A program made the position numbers and the translations under genes. A stretch of DNA of 64,000 nt from Bacteroidota bacterium. Lineage in GTDB: Bacteria > Bacteroidota > Bacteroidia > 2-12-FULL-35-15. Shown here piece after piece: positions 8,712 to 15,663 of the stretch. The DNA lies in assembly GCA_947504725.1 (NCBI GenBank), contig CANNHN010000001.1:1-64000 (forward strand). The letters are read 5' to 3'. The first letter of the stretch is position 1. Each line of letters begins with the position of its first letter. The notes below the pieces were generated by a model. That model saw nothing but the letters and a program-made list of their open reading frames with translations. It did not search any database and was not told the DNA's origin.

Positions 8712-9492
8712 ATTATTTTCTACAGCTTTTGATTCAGCTGAAAAAGAAATCAAAAAAGATTCGAAGCCAGATTATAAGGTAATGCTCATCTGTATTACTG
8801 TTGCCTTTTCACTTTCGATGATTAAATACTTGGGTGATCCTAAGTTTCTATTAACTTTTTTACAAAATGTTGGTTGGAATTCACTAGCCAACTCCTTCGA
8901 AAACTTAACAACCATAAATCCCAACGCGGAGTTGTATCGCTTGGTGTATTGGGCTTCAAACGTTATTTTCTTTTATGTTATTCCTCCGTTTCTCCTAATC
9001 AAATTCGTTTTCAAAGAAAGTTTTGCTGAATATGGGTTAAGTTTTAAAGGCGCATTCAAGGACAATAAAATTTACATCATCATGCTCTTGGTGATGATTC
9101 CGTTGGTTTTATTCTTTTCCAGCACCGAAAGTTTTCAGGCGCGTTATCCTTTTTATGATTTACAAAAAGGTGAGCCCATGTATCCAAATTTATTTATTTG
9201 GGAAGTAGTTTACTTCATCCAGTTTTTCGCCTTAGAATTTTTCTTCAGAGGATTTATGGTTCATGGAACAAAACAAAGATTTGGTTTCTATTCTGTATTC
9301 GTCATGACAATTCCCTATTGCATGATTCATTTCGGAAAGCCTTTTCCAGAAACCATTGCCGCAATTATAGCAGGAGTAGTGCTAGGAACATTGAGTTTGA
9401 AAAGCAGAAGCATCTGGTTGGGAGTTGCAATTCATTATACTGTTGCTATAACGATGGATTTGTGTTCCCTTTGGCAGAAAGGGTTACTTTAG
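8701..9492 (+). CDS. CPBP-family intramembrane protease homologue
   Basis: A 263-residue protein with about seven hydrophobic segments. The CPBP (Abi/CAAX protease) motifs are EFFFR at 179-183, IHFGKP with His210, and a C-terminal helix with His245 (IHYTVAITMD). Canonical members have EExxxR and HxxxN/B. Here the first Glu is Leu178 and the Asn position is Ala249, a variant I recall from the HFGKP subgroup of Bacteroidota and Myxococcota, so activity is uncertain. The start is a TTG overlapping the upstream stop; Met28 is the first ATG. It is the last gene of the cassette, and its 3' end lies 31 nt from the right inverted repeat. Confidence 0.82.
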   Translation: MISKLFSTAFDSAEKEIKKDSKPDYKVMLICITVAFSLSMIKYLGDPKFLLTFLQNVGWNSLANSFENLTTINPNAELYRLVYWASNVIFFYVIPPFLLIKFVFKESFAEYGLSFKGAFKDNKIYIIMLLVMIPLVLFFSSTESFQARYPFYDLQKGEPMYPNLFIWEVVYFIQFFALEFFFRGFMVHGTKQRFGFYSVFVMTIPYCMIHFGKPFPETIAAIIAGVVLGTLSLKSRSIWLGVAIHYTVAITMDLCSLWQKGLL

Positions 9493-9522
9493 TTCCGAAA
9501 CTTTGGCTGTTTGTGATGGGAA

Positions 9523-9614
9523 CGCAGATCTTTTATGATTTTTATGATGAGGTATGATTCTTTCCTGTGTGTGTTGATTTTTTTATGATTTTAATGGACA
9601 TGTCTTCGACATGT
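9523..9614 (-). repeat. right inverted repeat of the three-gene cassette
   Basis: The reverse complement of this segment begins ACATGTCGAAGACATG and ends AAATCATAAAAGATCTGCG, aligning with 6672-6758. Its outermost ACATGTCTTCGACATGT (9598-9614) is itself a perfect hairpin with a 7-bp arm and TTC loop. Confidence 0.85.
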
Positions 9615-9699
9615 ATGCTTATGACAAATAATAATCAATCCAATTGCCAAAGGCAATAATCATAGCCCATCAAAATACTCAGAAAATAAAAAATCTTTT

Positions 9700-9737
9700 T
9701 TTATCATAAAAATCATAAAAAATCTGCGTTCCCATTG
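9700..9737 (+). repeat. short third copy of the cassette-end repeat
   Basis: TTTTATCATAAAAATCATA followed by AAAAATCTGCGTTCCCATTG is in the same orientation as the left repeat and resembles the inner end of both longer copies. It sits 18 nt from the dacB stop. The rest of the gap 9615-9754 is AT-rich with a small ATTGCC/GGCAAT hairpin near 9650. Confidence 0.7.
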
Positions 9738-9754
9738 GATGAAGCTTGGAAGCA

Positions 9755-11248
9755 CTACTCACACTCCGCAACCGCAATCAACAACTTCTCTAACTTCAAC
9801 TTCATCTCCGTAGGAGTACACTCATAATTATTCGCTAATAAAGAAAAACAAAGCAATTCCCCTTTTTTATTCTTTACATAACCCGTATACCCTCGCGCGC
9901 GAGTAATGTATCCCGTTTTAGCATGCATATTGTTTTCGCAAAAAGTACCTTGGCATAAACTACTCATCGAACCCGATTTGCCGGCAATAGGCAATGAGTT
10001 ATAGAAAGCAGTAAAGTTTTTGTCGGTAGACATCAAACGTAATATTTGTGTTTCTGTTTTGGTGGTGATTGCGTTGGCTCTTGCTAATCCGCAGCCATCG
10101 TTCATAAAAAATCCACTAACGTCAACACCTTTGGCTTTCCAGAAATTGGTGATGATCATGGTGCCTTCTGTTTCTCTTCCAAAGCCTGTTTTTTTGTAGC
10201 AGATGTATTTTAAGAGATGCTCAGCATATAAGTTTAAACTTTTGATGTTGGTCCAGTACACAATTTTTTCAAGAGTAGGAGAGAAGGTGGAAAAAAGCGT
10301 GGTGCGTTTTTTTACATCGTATTCAATTGTTTTCGCGTCAGCTACTTTTTTTTCTGTTAAGTCGCTGTCTCTTTCTGCGCGGACAGTAGTAGTAGGTTTC
10401 GAAATTTTTATTCCCGCTTTGCGCAACGCAATTTCAAATTGTCGAGCACAGAAATAAGCAGGGTCGGGAAGAGAACCATCTACTTCGTAATCTGTTTTGT
10501 TGGAAGGAATTGTTCCTTGTACTGTTCTATAGTTGGAATATTGAGAACCGTAGATAAAGGCATTGTCGTCACTACCACCCGAAGTCACATGATTGACTAA
10601 AACCATATTGTCGACTGCAGGTTCAACAGAAGTAATCATCGTCTCGGTTCCAGCCGCTCCCGATTTAAATTTAGCGGTGTATTTATTATCGTGGTATGAA
10701 AGTCCGCAAGCCCCCGCTCCGAAATAATTCCCCATGTCGCCCCAGATCCATTGTGTGGGCGTCATGTTATCTTCAAAGATACTTGCATCACCTACGATAG
10801 CACCTTCAATACTTTTGATGCCTTTCGCTTTCAGTTGAGCGGCCCATTTTTGAACGATGGTGGAGCTATCTTTTTTGTCTTTGAAGAATTCGGATTCCAA
10901 AGTAGGGTCGCCACCACCGAGGATGTAGACGTTTCCTTTTAAGATGCCGGTTATGGTATCGAGCGTTCCATCGTATTGAATTTTTGTTTCAAATTTAAAG
11001 TCGCTGCCTAAGATAGAAAGCGCAGCAGCGGTAGTTACAATTTTTAAGGTGCTTGCAGGCACAACGCTGATGTGCGAATTGTAATCAACGATAGCAGAAT
11101 CTTTTTTTGTATTCATCACACAGATGCTCCAGGTAGCATGTTGCATGGCTTTGTCGTTATTCAAATTTTGAATAGCAGCAGCCATTGGCTTTTGTGCAAA
11201 GCTGAAGGTGGTGGAGATGAAACTAAGTAATAGGAATTGTGTTTTCAT
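9755..11248 (-). CDS. dacB: D-alanyl-D-alanine carboxypeptidase/endopeptidase, PBP4 type
   Basis: A 497-residue class C low-molecular-mass penicillin-binding protein exported by the signal peptide MKTQFLLLSFISTTFSFA. All three active-site motifs are visible: SxxK as S66TLK69 in VVPASTLKIV, SxN as SLN in IKSLNLYAEHLLK, and KTG in MHAKTGYITR near the C-terminus. The long insertion between SxxK and SxN is typical of PBP4/DacB. It should trim or cleave peptidoglycan peptides in the periplasm. The gene is monocistronic, with a GTCATTGCGAG repeat directly upstream. Confidence 0.93.
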   Translation of the reverse strand: MKTQFLLLSFISTTFSFAQKPMAAAIQNLNNDKAMQHATWSICVMNTKKDSAIVDYNSHISVVPASTLKIVTTAAALSILGSDFKFETKIQYDGTLDTITGILKGNVYILGGGDPTLESEFFKDKKDSSTIVQKWAAQLKAKGIKSIEGAIVGDASIFEDNMTPTQWIWGDMGNYFGAGACGLSYHDNKYTAKFKSGAAGTETMITSVEPAVDNMVLVNHVTSGGSDDNAFIYGSQYSNYRTVQGTIPSNKTDYEVDGSLPDPAYFCARQFEIALRKAGIKISKPTTTVRAERDSDLTEKKVADAKTIEYDVKKRTTLFSTFSPTLEKIVYWTNIKSLNLYAEHLLKYICYKKTGFGRETEGTMIITNFWKAKGVDVSGFFMNDGCGLARANAITTKTETQILRLMSTDKNFTAFYNSLPIAGKSGSMSSLCQGTFCENNMHAKTGYITRARGYTGYVKNKKGELLCFSLLANNYECTPTEMKLKLEKLLIAVAECE

Positions 11249-11268
11249 TGTGAATGCTAGTTGTATGA

Positions 11269-11399
11269 CGTCATTGCGACTTGTCCCGATTTAATTCGGG
11301 AGTCACGCTTTTTTGCGTGATGTGGCAATCTCTACCATAATCGTAACGCTAATCATCATCATGAAAGATTGCCACACTTCGTTCGCAATGACGTTCTAA
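11269..11399. repeat. GTCATTGCGAG repeat, full copy 2
   Basis: Full element with loop class ACCATAATCGTAAC...ATCATGAAAG. Its right end is CACTTCGTTCGCAATGACGTTCTAA. It lies between dacB and phhB. Confidence 0.9.
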
Positions 11400-11411
11400 T
11401 ATTAATTCGAT

Positions 11412-11666
11412 TTACCGATCAAACTTATTCCCACCATCAAAAAGCAAATCAATTTTCTTTGCTAATTTATGATCTTTATCGGTTACGGTATTTCCGGCAT
11501 CATGCGTATTTAAAGTAATCGTTACTTTATTATACACATTGCTCCAGTTGGGATGATGGTTCATCTTCTCCGCTTCAATCGCCACTTTCGTCATAAATCC
11601 AAACGCATCCACAAAGTTTTTGAATTCAAAGGTGCGTGTAAGGGTGTTGTTTGTTTCGTTCCACAT
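11412..11666 (-). CDS. phhB: 4a-hydroxytetrahydrobiopterin dehydratase
   Basis: An 84-residue protein of the pterin-4a-carbinolamine dehydratase family (usually 90-110 residues). The diagnostic [12 protein letters not shown] motif carries the catalytic histidines, followed by [26 protein letters not shown]. It dehydrates 4a-hydroxytetrahydropterin formed by aromatic amino acid hydroxylases; no such hydroxylase lies in this window. Both flanks are GTCATTGCGAG repeats, so it is isolated from neighbouring genes. Confidence 0.92.
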   Translation of the reverse strand: MWNETNNTLTRTFEFKNFVDAFGFMTKVAIEAEKMNHHPNWSNVYNKVTITLNTHDAGNTVTDKDHKLAKKIDLLFDGGNKFDR

Positions 11667-11699
11667 ACTGTTAGTTTTTTAATATAATTTCTCTTGTTA

Positions 11700-11820
11700 C
11701 GTCATTGCGAGTCCTCCCATCGGGAGGATGTGGCAATCTCATTCATAATCATAATTCTAGTAGTCATTGCGAGAGATTGCCACACCACGCAAAAAAGCGT
11801 GACTCGCAATGACGTTCTAA
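11700..11820. repeat. GTCATTGCGAG repeat, full copy 3
   Basis: Full element with left stem TCCTCCCATCGGGAGGATG and right stem CCACGCAAAAAAGCGTGA; the right arm ends GACGTTCTAA. It lies between the thioesterase gene and phhB. Confidence 0.9.
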
Positions 11821-11833
11821 AAAAGCATACTGC

Positions 11834-12262
11834 TTAACTCCCAATCTGTATCACCGCAATCGTCAATCTACTCACACAAATCAATTTTCCTTTTTCATCT
11901 TTTATCTCAATGGCCCAGACATGTGTTTTTTTACCAATATGAATTGGTTTCGCTTCACCATAAACAAAGCCCGAAGTTCCAGGTCGCAAGTGATTCGCAT
12001 TAATATCTAAACCCACACAAGCGTATTTGGTATTGTCGACAATTAAATTGGAGCCAACGCTTCCAAGTGTTTCGGCCAAGGCTACAGATGCGCCTCCATG
12101 TAAAATTTTCATAGGTTGAACAGTTCGGTTGTCAACCGGCATTCGTCCTTTGATCGACTCAGGCGTAAGTTCGGTTATTTCAATGCCAATCGCCTCGCAC
12201 ATATTGTCTTTTTGCATCCATTGAATCTCTTCGATGGTATAAGGTTTAAACCAAATGCTCAT
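11834..12262 (-). CDS. hotdog-fold thioesterase, PaaI/MenI-like
   Basis: A 142-residue single hotdog domain. ILHGGASVALAETLGSVG is the conserved helix and catalytic region of the PaaI/YbdB group (Gly-rich turn and Glu general base). GLDINANHLRPGTSGFVYGEA is the second conserved strand, and the C-terminal strand is KGKLICVSRLTIAVI. Such enzymes hydrolyse acyl-CoA thioesters. A 1,4-dihydroxy-2-naphthoyl-CoA hydrolase (MenI) role in menaquinone synthesis is common in Bacteroidota, but no men genes are nearby, so the substrate remains open. Confidence 0.85.
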   Translation of the reverse strand: MSIWFKPYTIEEIQWMQKDNMCEAIGIEITELTPESIKGRMPVDNRTVQPMKILHGGASVALAETLGSVGSNLIVDNTKYACVGLDINANHLRPGTSGFVYGEAKPIHIGKKTHVWAIEIKDEKGKLICVSRLTIAVIQIGS

Positions 12263-12379
12263 ATAGTATATAATTTAGATAAAGTTAGGAAGAATTCTTT
12301 TATGGAATCGTTTAATCTTTAGCATCAATAGGATGTAATAATTAAAAACTATATTCGTTATACCCTAAAAAATCCAGCC

Positions 12380-13336
12380 ATGAACAAAATCGCTTTTTTA
12401 TTAGTCTTCACACTTGTATCTCTTGCATCTTGCAGAGATGGTTCTAGTTATGATATGGAATCTGCAAAACAAGGAGGTTTCGAGTCGCTAAGTATTTCAG
12501 GAGAATCAGATGAATCATTGCCACCACCGCCTGCATCTCCAGGAATTAATGAAACAATGAAGTCTTTTGATGGTGTAAGTACAGAGGAAACGAAAGATAA
12601 ATCAGAAGCTGGTTCTGCAAACAATGCATCCGGAGGATTAACTTCAGCAACAACTGTTGCATCAGCGCCCATCAAAATGGCTGAGAAAATTAAAAAGACT
12701 GCAGATGTAAATATTTCTGTAGAAGATTATAAAGTTGCTCGTGTTGCTATCGATAAAATTGTAAAGACCGGAAATGGCTATATCAGCGGTGAGAACGAAC
12801 AGAATTCAACATACAGCATTTCGAACTCCATGACCATTCGTGTTGCCAACAAAGATTTTGATGCAATGGTTTCTAATATTGCTGGAGTTGCTAGTCATGT
12901 GAATTCAAAAAACATTTATATGGAAGATGTAACAGCGGAGTTTGTAGACATCACCGCTCGTTTAAAAACAAAAAAAGAAGTAGAGAAACGTTATATAGAT
13001 CTTTTACAGAAAGCTGTAAAAATAACCGATATCCTAGAAGTGGAAGAGCATTTGAGAGGTATACGTGAAGAAATTGAATCTAAAGAAGGACAGTTAAAAT
13101 TATTAAACGATCAAGTTGCTTATAGCACCATCAATTTAAATTTCTCACAAAGTTTTGAATACACACCGCAAGATGAACCAGGTTTCTTTGGCAGAATGGG
13201 GCATGCATTTGGAAACGGTTGGAAAGGTTTCTTATCGTTTTTAATCGGATTGGTATACGTTTGGCCGTTGTGGTTGATCTTAGGATTGACAGCTTATTTC
13301 TTAGTGAAGTTTATTAAAAGGAAGATGAAGAAATAG
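12380..13336 (+). CDS. DUF4349 lipoprotein
   Basis: A 318-residue lipoprotein (signal MNKIAFLLVFTLVSLASC, Cys18). A disordered Ser/Pro/Gly-rich linker runs to about residue 95. A DUF4349 domain follows (TADVNISVEDYKVARVAI, FVDITARLKTKKEVEKRY, a coiled coil RGIREEIESKEGQLKLL, then VAYSTINLNFSQ). A C-terminal membrane helix (GFLSFLIGLVYVWPLWLILG) ends in a basic RKMKK tail. It is anchored at the envelope; the function of DUF4349 is unknown to me. No operon partner is present. Confidence 0.88.
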   Translation: MNKIAFLLVFTLVSLASCRDGSSYDMESAKQGGFESLSISGESDESLPPPPASPGINETMKSFDGVSTEETKDKSEAGSANNASGGLTSATTVASAPIKMAEKIKKTADVNISVEDYKVARVAIDKIVKTGNGYISGENEQNSTYSISNSMTIRVANKDFDAMVSNIAGVASHVNSKNIYMEDVTAEFVDITARLKTKKEVEKRYIDLLQKAVKITDILEVEEHLRGIREEIESKEGQLKLLNDQVAYSTINLNFSQSFEYTPQDEPGFFGRMGHAFGNGWKGFLSFLIGLVYVWPLWLILGLTAYFLVKFIKRKMKK

Positions 13337-13354
13337 ACGGATCACTTTTGTTGA

Positions 13355-13397
13355 CGTCATTGCGAGTCCCGCATTTTCGCGGGATGTGGCAATCTCT
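13355..13397. repeat. GTCATTGCGAG repeat, left half only (copy 4)
   Basis: CGTCATTGCGAG, stem CCCGCATTTTCGCGGG, ATGTGGCAATCTC. The right half is missing. A spacer of about 29 nt follows, then full copy 5. The same half-spacer-full arrangement occurs at 18205-18407. Confidence 0.88.
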
Positions 13398-13426
13398 CAC
13401 CATGTTAAATCGAATTATAATTGAAC

Positions 13427-13553
13427 CGTCATTGCGAGTCCAGTTCGGCCCCGAGTACTCGGGGTCGAACTGGATGTGGCAATCTCTACCATAATCGTAA
13501 CTCGAGTTCTCATCGTGAAAGATTGCCACACTTCGTTCGCAATGACGTTCTAA
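13427..13553. repeat. GTCATTGCGAG repeat, full copy 5
   Basis: Full element with a long inner stem containing CAGTTCGGCCCCGAGTACTC and its complement. The loop is ACCATAATCGTAAC...CATCGTGAAAG and the right end is CGCAATGACGTTCTAA. It lies 45 nt before the GIY-YIG gene. Confidence 0.9.
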
Positions 13554-13586
13554 AGAAGATACACTAAAAATGGCAGTGAGATAATT

Positions 13587-13594
13587 TATATTTG
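13587..13594 (+). promoter_or_regulatory. -7 box directly before the GIY-YIG start
   Basis: TATATTTG ends 4 nt before the ATG at 13599. If the box occupies -11 to -4, transcription would begin about 1 nt before the start codon. No -33 TTG is visible at normal spacing. Confidence 0.5.
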
Positions 13595-13598
13595 CAGC

Positions 13599-13898
13599 AT
13601 GATAAGAGGAGGAGCTGTATACATACTTACAAACATGAGTCATTCGACTCTCTATGTCGGAGTTACATCCGATCTAAAAAAAAGAATCTGGGAACATAAA
13701 AATTTCATTCATCCAGAATCATTTACCTCAAAATATAAACTTACTATTCTAGTTTACTACGAAGGATTTCATAGAATTGAAGAGGCAATCGGAAGAGAAA
13801 AACAAATCAAAGCAGGTACGAGAAAGAAAAAAGAAGAGTTGATAAATTCAATGAACCCAGAATGGAGGGATTTGAATCCTGATGTTTTGGAGTGGTGA
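13599..13898 (+). CDS. GIY-YIG nuclease, UPF0213-like
   Basis: A 99-residue stand-alone GIY-YIG domain. GAVYILTN (GIY equivalent) is followed by TLYVGVTSDL (YIG equivalent, YVG at 19-21), the arginine-containing LKKRIWEHK, and the conserved EEAIGREKQIKAGTRKKK block carrying the likely metal-binding Glu. Length and motifs match small UPF0213/YhbQ-type proteins, whose role is not settled. Upstream are a half and a full GTCATTGCGAG repeat; downstream, 2 nt after the stop, a right half-repeat begins. The gene is therefore enclosed by repeat pieces. Homing-endonuclease-like or repeat-associated activity is speculation. Confidence 0.88.
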   Translation: MIRGGAVYILTNMSHSTLYVGVTSDLKKRIWEHKNFIHPESFTSKYKLTILVYYEGFHRIEEAIGREKQIKAGTRKKKEELINSMNPEWRDLNPDVLEW

Positions 13899-13900
13899 TA

Positions 13901-14010
13901 ATGTTCTAATGATGGCTATGCTTCTCATCGTGAGAGATTGCCACATCCCGTCCCGATGCTCGGGTCGTGACTCCCGAATCAAATCGGGACAGGTCGCAAT
14001 GACGTTCTAA
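13901..14010. repeat. GTCATTGCGAG repeat, right half with loop (copy 6)
   Basis: The segment begins with ATGTTCTAATGATGGCTATG, the loop class of copy 1. It continues GAGAGATTGCCACATCCCG, stem, GGTCGCAATGACGTTCTAA. The left half is absent. It directly follows the GIY-YIG stop codon. Confidence 0.85.
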
Positions 14011-14022
14011 ATAAAATCTAAA

Positions 14023-15375
14023 TCACCCCATCACCTCCTGATACTCTTCCTTCGCTTTATCAAACTCCGCAATCAACAATTCCCTTTCGGAGATAAGATT
14101 AGAAATGTAAACACTCTTCTTGTAGAATAACATTAGCAACATCCACTTGTTTTTGATTTTCGTAACAGCATAATAATACCAATAGGTAAACACACCAAAT
14201 AGAGGAAGTGTAGTTGCATATGCGATGGTTACTAATTCGTTATCGAAAAATTTATTGACTAGGATTATCTGGATAGTATAAAAAATAATAAATGTAAACA
14301 TGCCGCTTATCATTGCAATTGGTCCGCGGAATTCTTTTGCTTTAATCGCATTCTCTGCAATTAATGCAGGAATTTGAAAGGGTAGGTAGTTGTTTATTAA
14401 TCCGTATAGATAAAATGGAAAACCAATAATAATGGTTAGCAATGCTAAAATATTACTTCCGAAAAATCCTTTATTTTTTAGATTTCTTGCAATATCAATG
14501 TCGGCTAATCCCAGAAATTGAAGTTTGCTAAAATAATCTTCAATTCGAACGCTGAGCGATTCCACCATTTCGGGTTTGTGAATAGAAAAGTATTTTACCG
14601 ATTCATGAATGTTTTTAGTTATTGTAAAATCTGCTACTTGATCGTGTTTTGAAAATCCACTGTCTTTGGTAAGTTTATACTTATAGAGTGTCTCAACGTT
14701 TTTAACAAGCTCATCCGTTTTATCATCTTCAATAGCAATAACAAGACTTTCCAACTTCATTCTTATTTTCTCCGTGAGCATTTCAACTGCTCTGAAACCA
14801 TCTTTTTCGTAATCGGTTTTATAGTCTGCAACCAAAATGGGTTCATCAATATTCATGAACACATCTTTATTAAAGCGGTGTGGGTTCACATAATTTAATC
14901 CAATGGTAACGACATGCGCACCTAATTTAAAATCGTTGTTGGCTTCGGCACCCATCACAATTCGGGCAGCACCTGTTTTGATAGGTCTTAATTTTCTTTC
15001 TGTAATACTGATTCCTTCTGGAAACATTAAAATAGCTCCGCCTTTTTCCAGATGCTCATAACATTTTTTGAACGTTTCTTGGTTTTTACTCATTTGCGAA
15101 GGATCATCTTGTTTTCTGTAAACAGGAATGATGCTCAATTTTGGTAAAAACCATTTTGCAAATGCTGACTTAAATAATTCTCCTTTTGCTAAAAAGAAAA
15201 CCTTACGATCTAACATACTCGCAACAACAATTGGGTCGAGGAATGTGCTAGGGTGATTTGCCAGAACAAGCAAGGGGCCTTTTTCAGGGATCAGTTTTTT
15301 GTTTTGAATAGTAATGGAACGGAAGAAAATTCTTACCGTAGTGCGCATTAATATTTTTAGGATGGCGTAGAGCAT
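14023..15375 (-). CDS. 1-acyl-glycerol-3-phosphate acyltransferase-like protein
   Basis: A 450-residue protein whose first 220 residues form a PlsC/LPLAT domain. LLVLANHPSTFLDPIVV holds the HxxxxD catalytic motif, followed by FFLAKGELFK and the phosphate-binding block LMFPEGISITERKLRPIKTG. The second half, rare in simple PlsC proteins, has an alpha-helical stretch and about four hydrophobic segments (ILALLTIIIGFPFYLYGL, ISGMFTFIIFYTIQIILV, TLPLFGVFTYWYYYAV). It probably transfers acyl groups to lysophosphatidate or a related lipid at the membrane. The acceptor is not deducible. The gene lies between repeats. Confidence 0.85.
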   Translation of the reverse strand: MLYAILKILMRTTVRIFFRSITIQNKKLIPEKGPLLVLANHPSTFLDPIVVASMLDRKVFFLAKGELFKSAFAKWFLPKLSIIPVYRKQDDPSQMSKNQETFKKCYEHLEKGGAILMFPEGISITERKLRPIKTGAARIVMGAEANNDFKLGAHVVTIGLNYVNPHRFNKDVFMNIDEPILVADYKTDYEKDGFRAVEMLTEKIRMKLESLVIAIEDDKTDELVKNVETLYKYKLTKDSGFSKHDQVADFTITKNIHESVKYFSIHKPEMVESLSVRIEDYFSKLQFLGLADIDIARNLKNKGFFGSNILALLTIIIGFPFYLYGLINNYLPFQIPALIAENAIKAKEFRGPIAMISGMFTFIIFYTIQIILVNKFFDNELVTIAYATTLPLFGVFTYWYYYAVTKIKNKWMLLMLFYKKSVYISNLISERELLIAEFDKAKEEYQEVMG

Positions 15376-15456
15376 ATACGAAAATACGGAATATTGCCCA
15401 AAGGTTGCTCGCAGACTTCGTAGATTTTTTATTTTTTACTGAGTGCTAATAAGAAA

Positions 15457-15555
15457 CGTCATTGCGAACGGAGTGAAGCAATCTTGCCCAATGATGACTA
15501 GTCTAATTATCATGAGAGATTGCCACTCCGCCTGTGCGGATCGCAATGACGTCCT
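15457..15555. repeat. GTCATTGCGAG repeat, short variant (copy 7)
   Basis: CGTCATTGCGAACGGAGTGAAGCAATCTTG, a short spacer, then GAGATTGCCACTCCGCCTGT, GGATCGCAATGACGTC. It lacks the inner variable stems and the TTCTAA end and is the most divergent member. The remaining gap 15556-15607 is AT-rich without features. Confidence 0.85.
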
Positions 15556-15607
15556 TAAAAAACTATACCTATTTCGCCCCGAAACCTAATTAATCACTAA
15601 TATAAAA

Positions 15608-15638
15608 TTGCTTTTTATTCATATATGTTATAGGTTTG
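15608..15638 (+). promoter_or_regulatory. promoter of the T9SS beta-propeller gene
   Basis: TTG at 15608-15610, 20 nt spacer, TAGGTTTG at 15631-15638. The predicted +1 is near 15642, 22 nt before the ATG. Confidence 0.6.
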
Positions 15639-15663
15639 GTAGATACATCAAATCCCCTTCAAA

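Noticed and set aside
13314-13643. Minus-strand reading frame of 109 codons and a similar one at 18225-18458
   Set aside because: Both are translations of the palindromic repeats (shared DCHIPRKCG peptides) and not genes.
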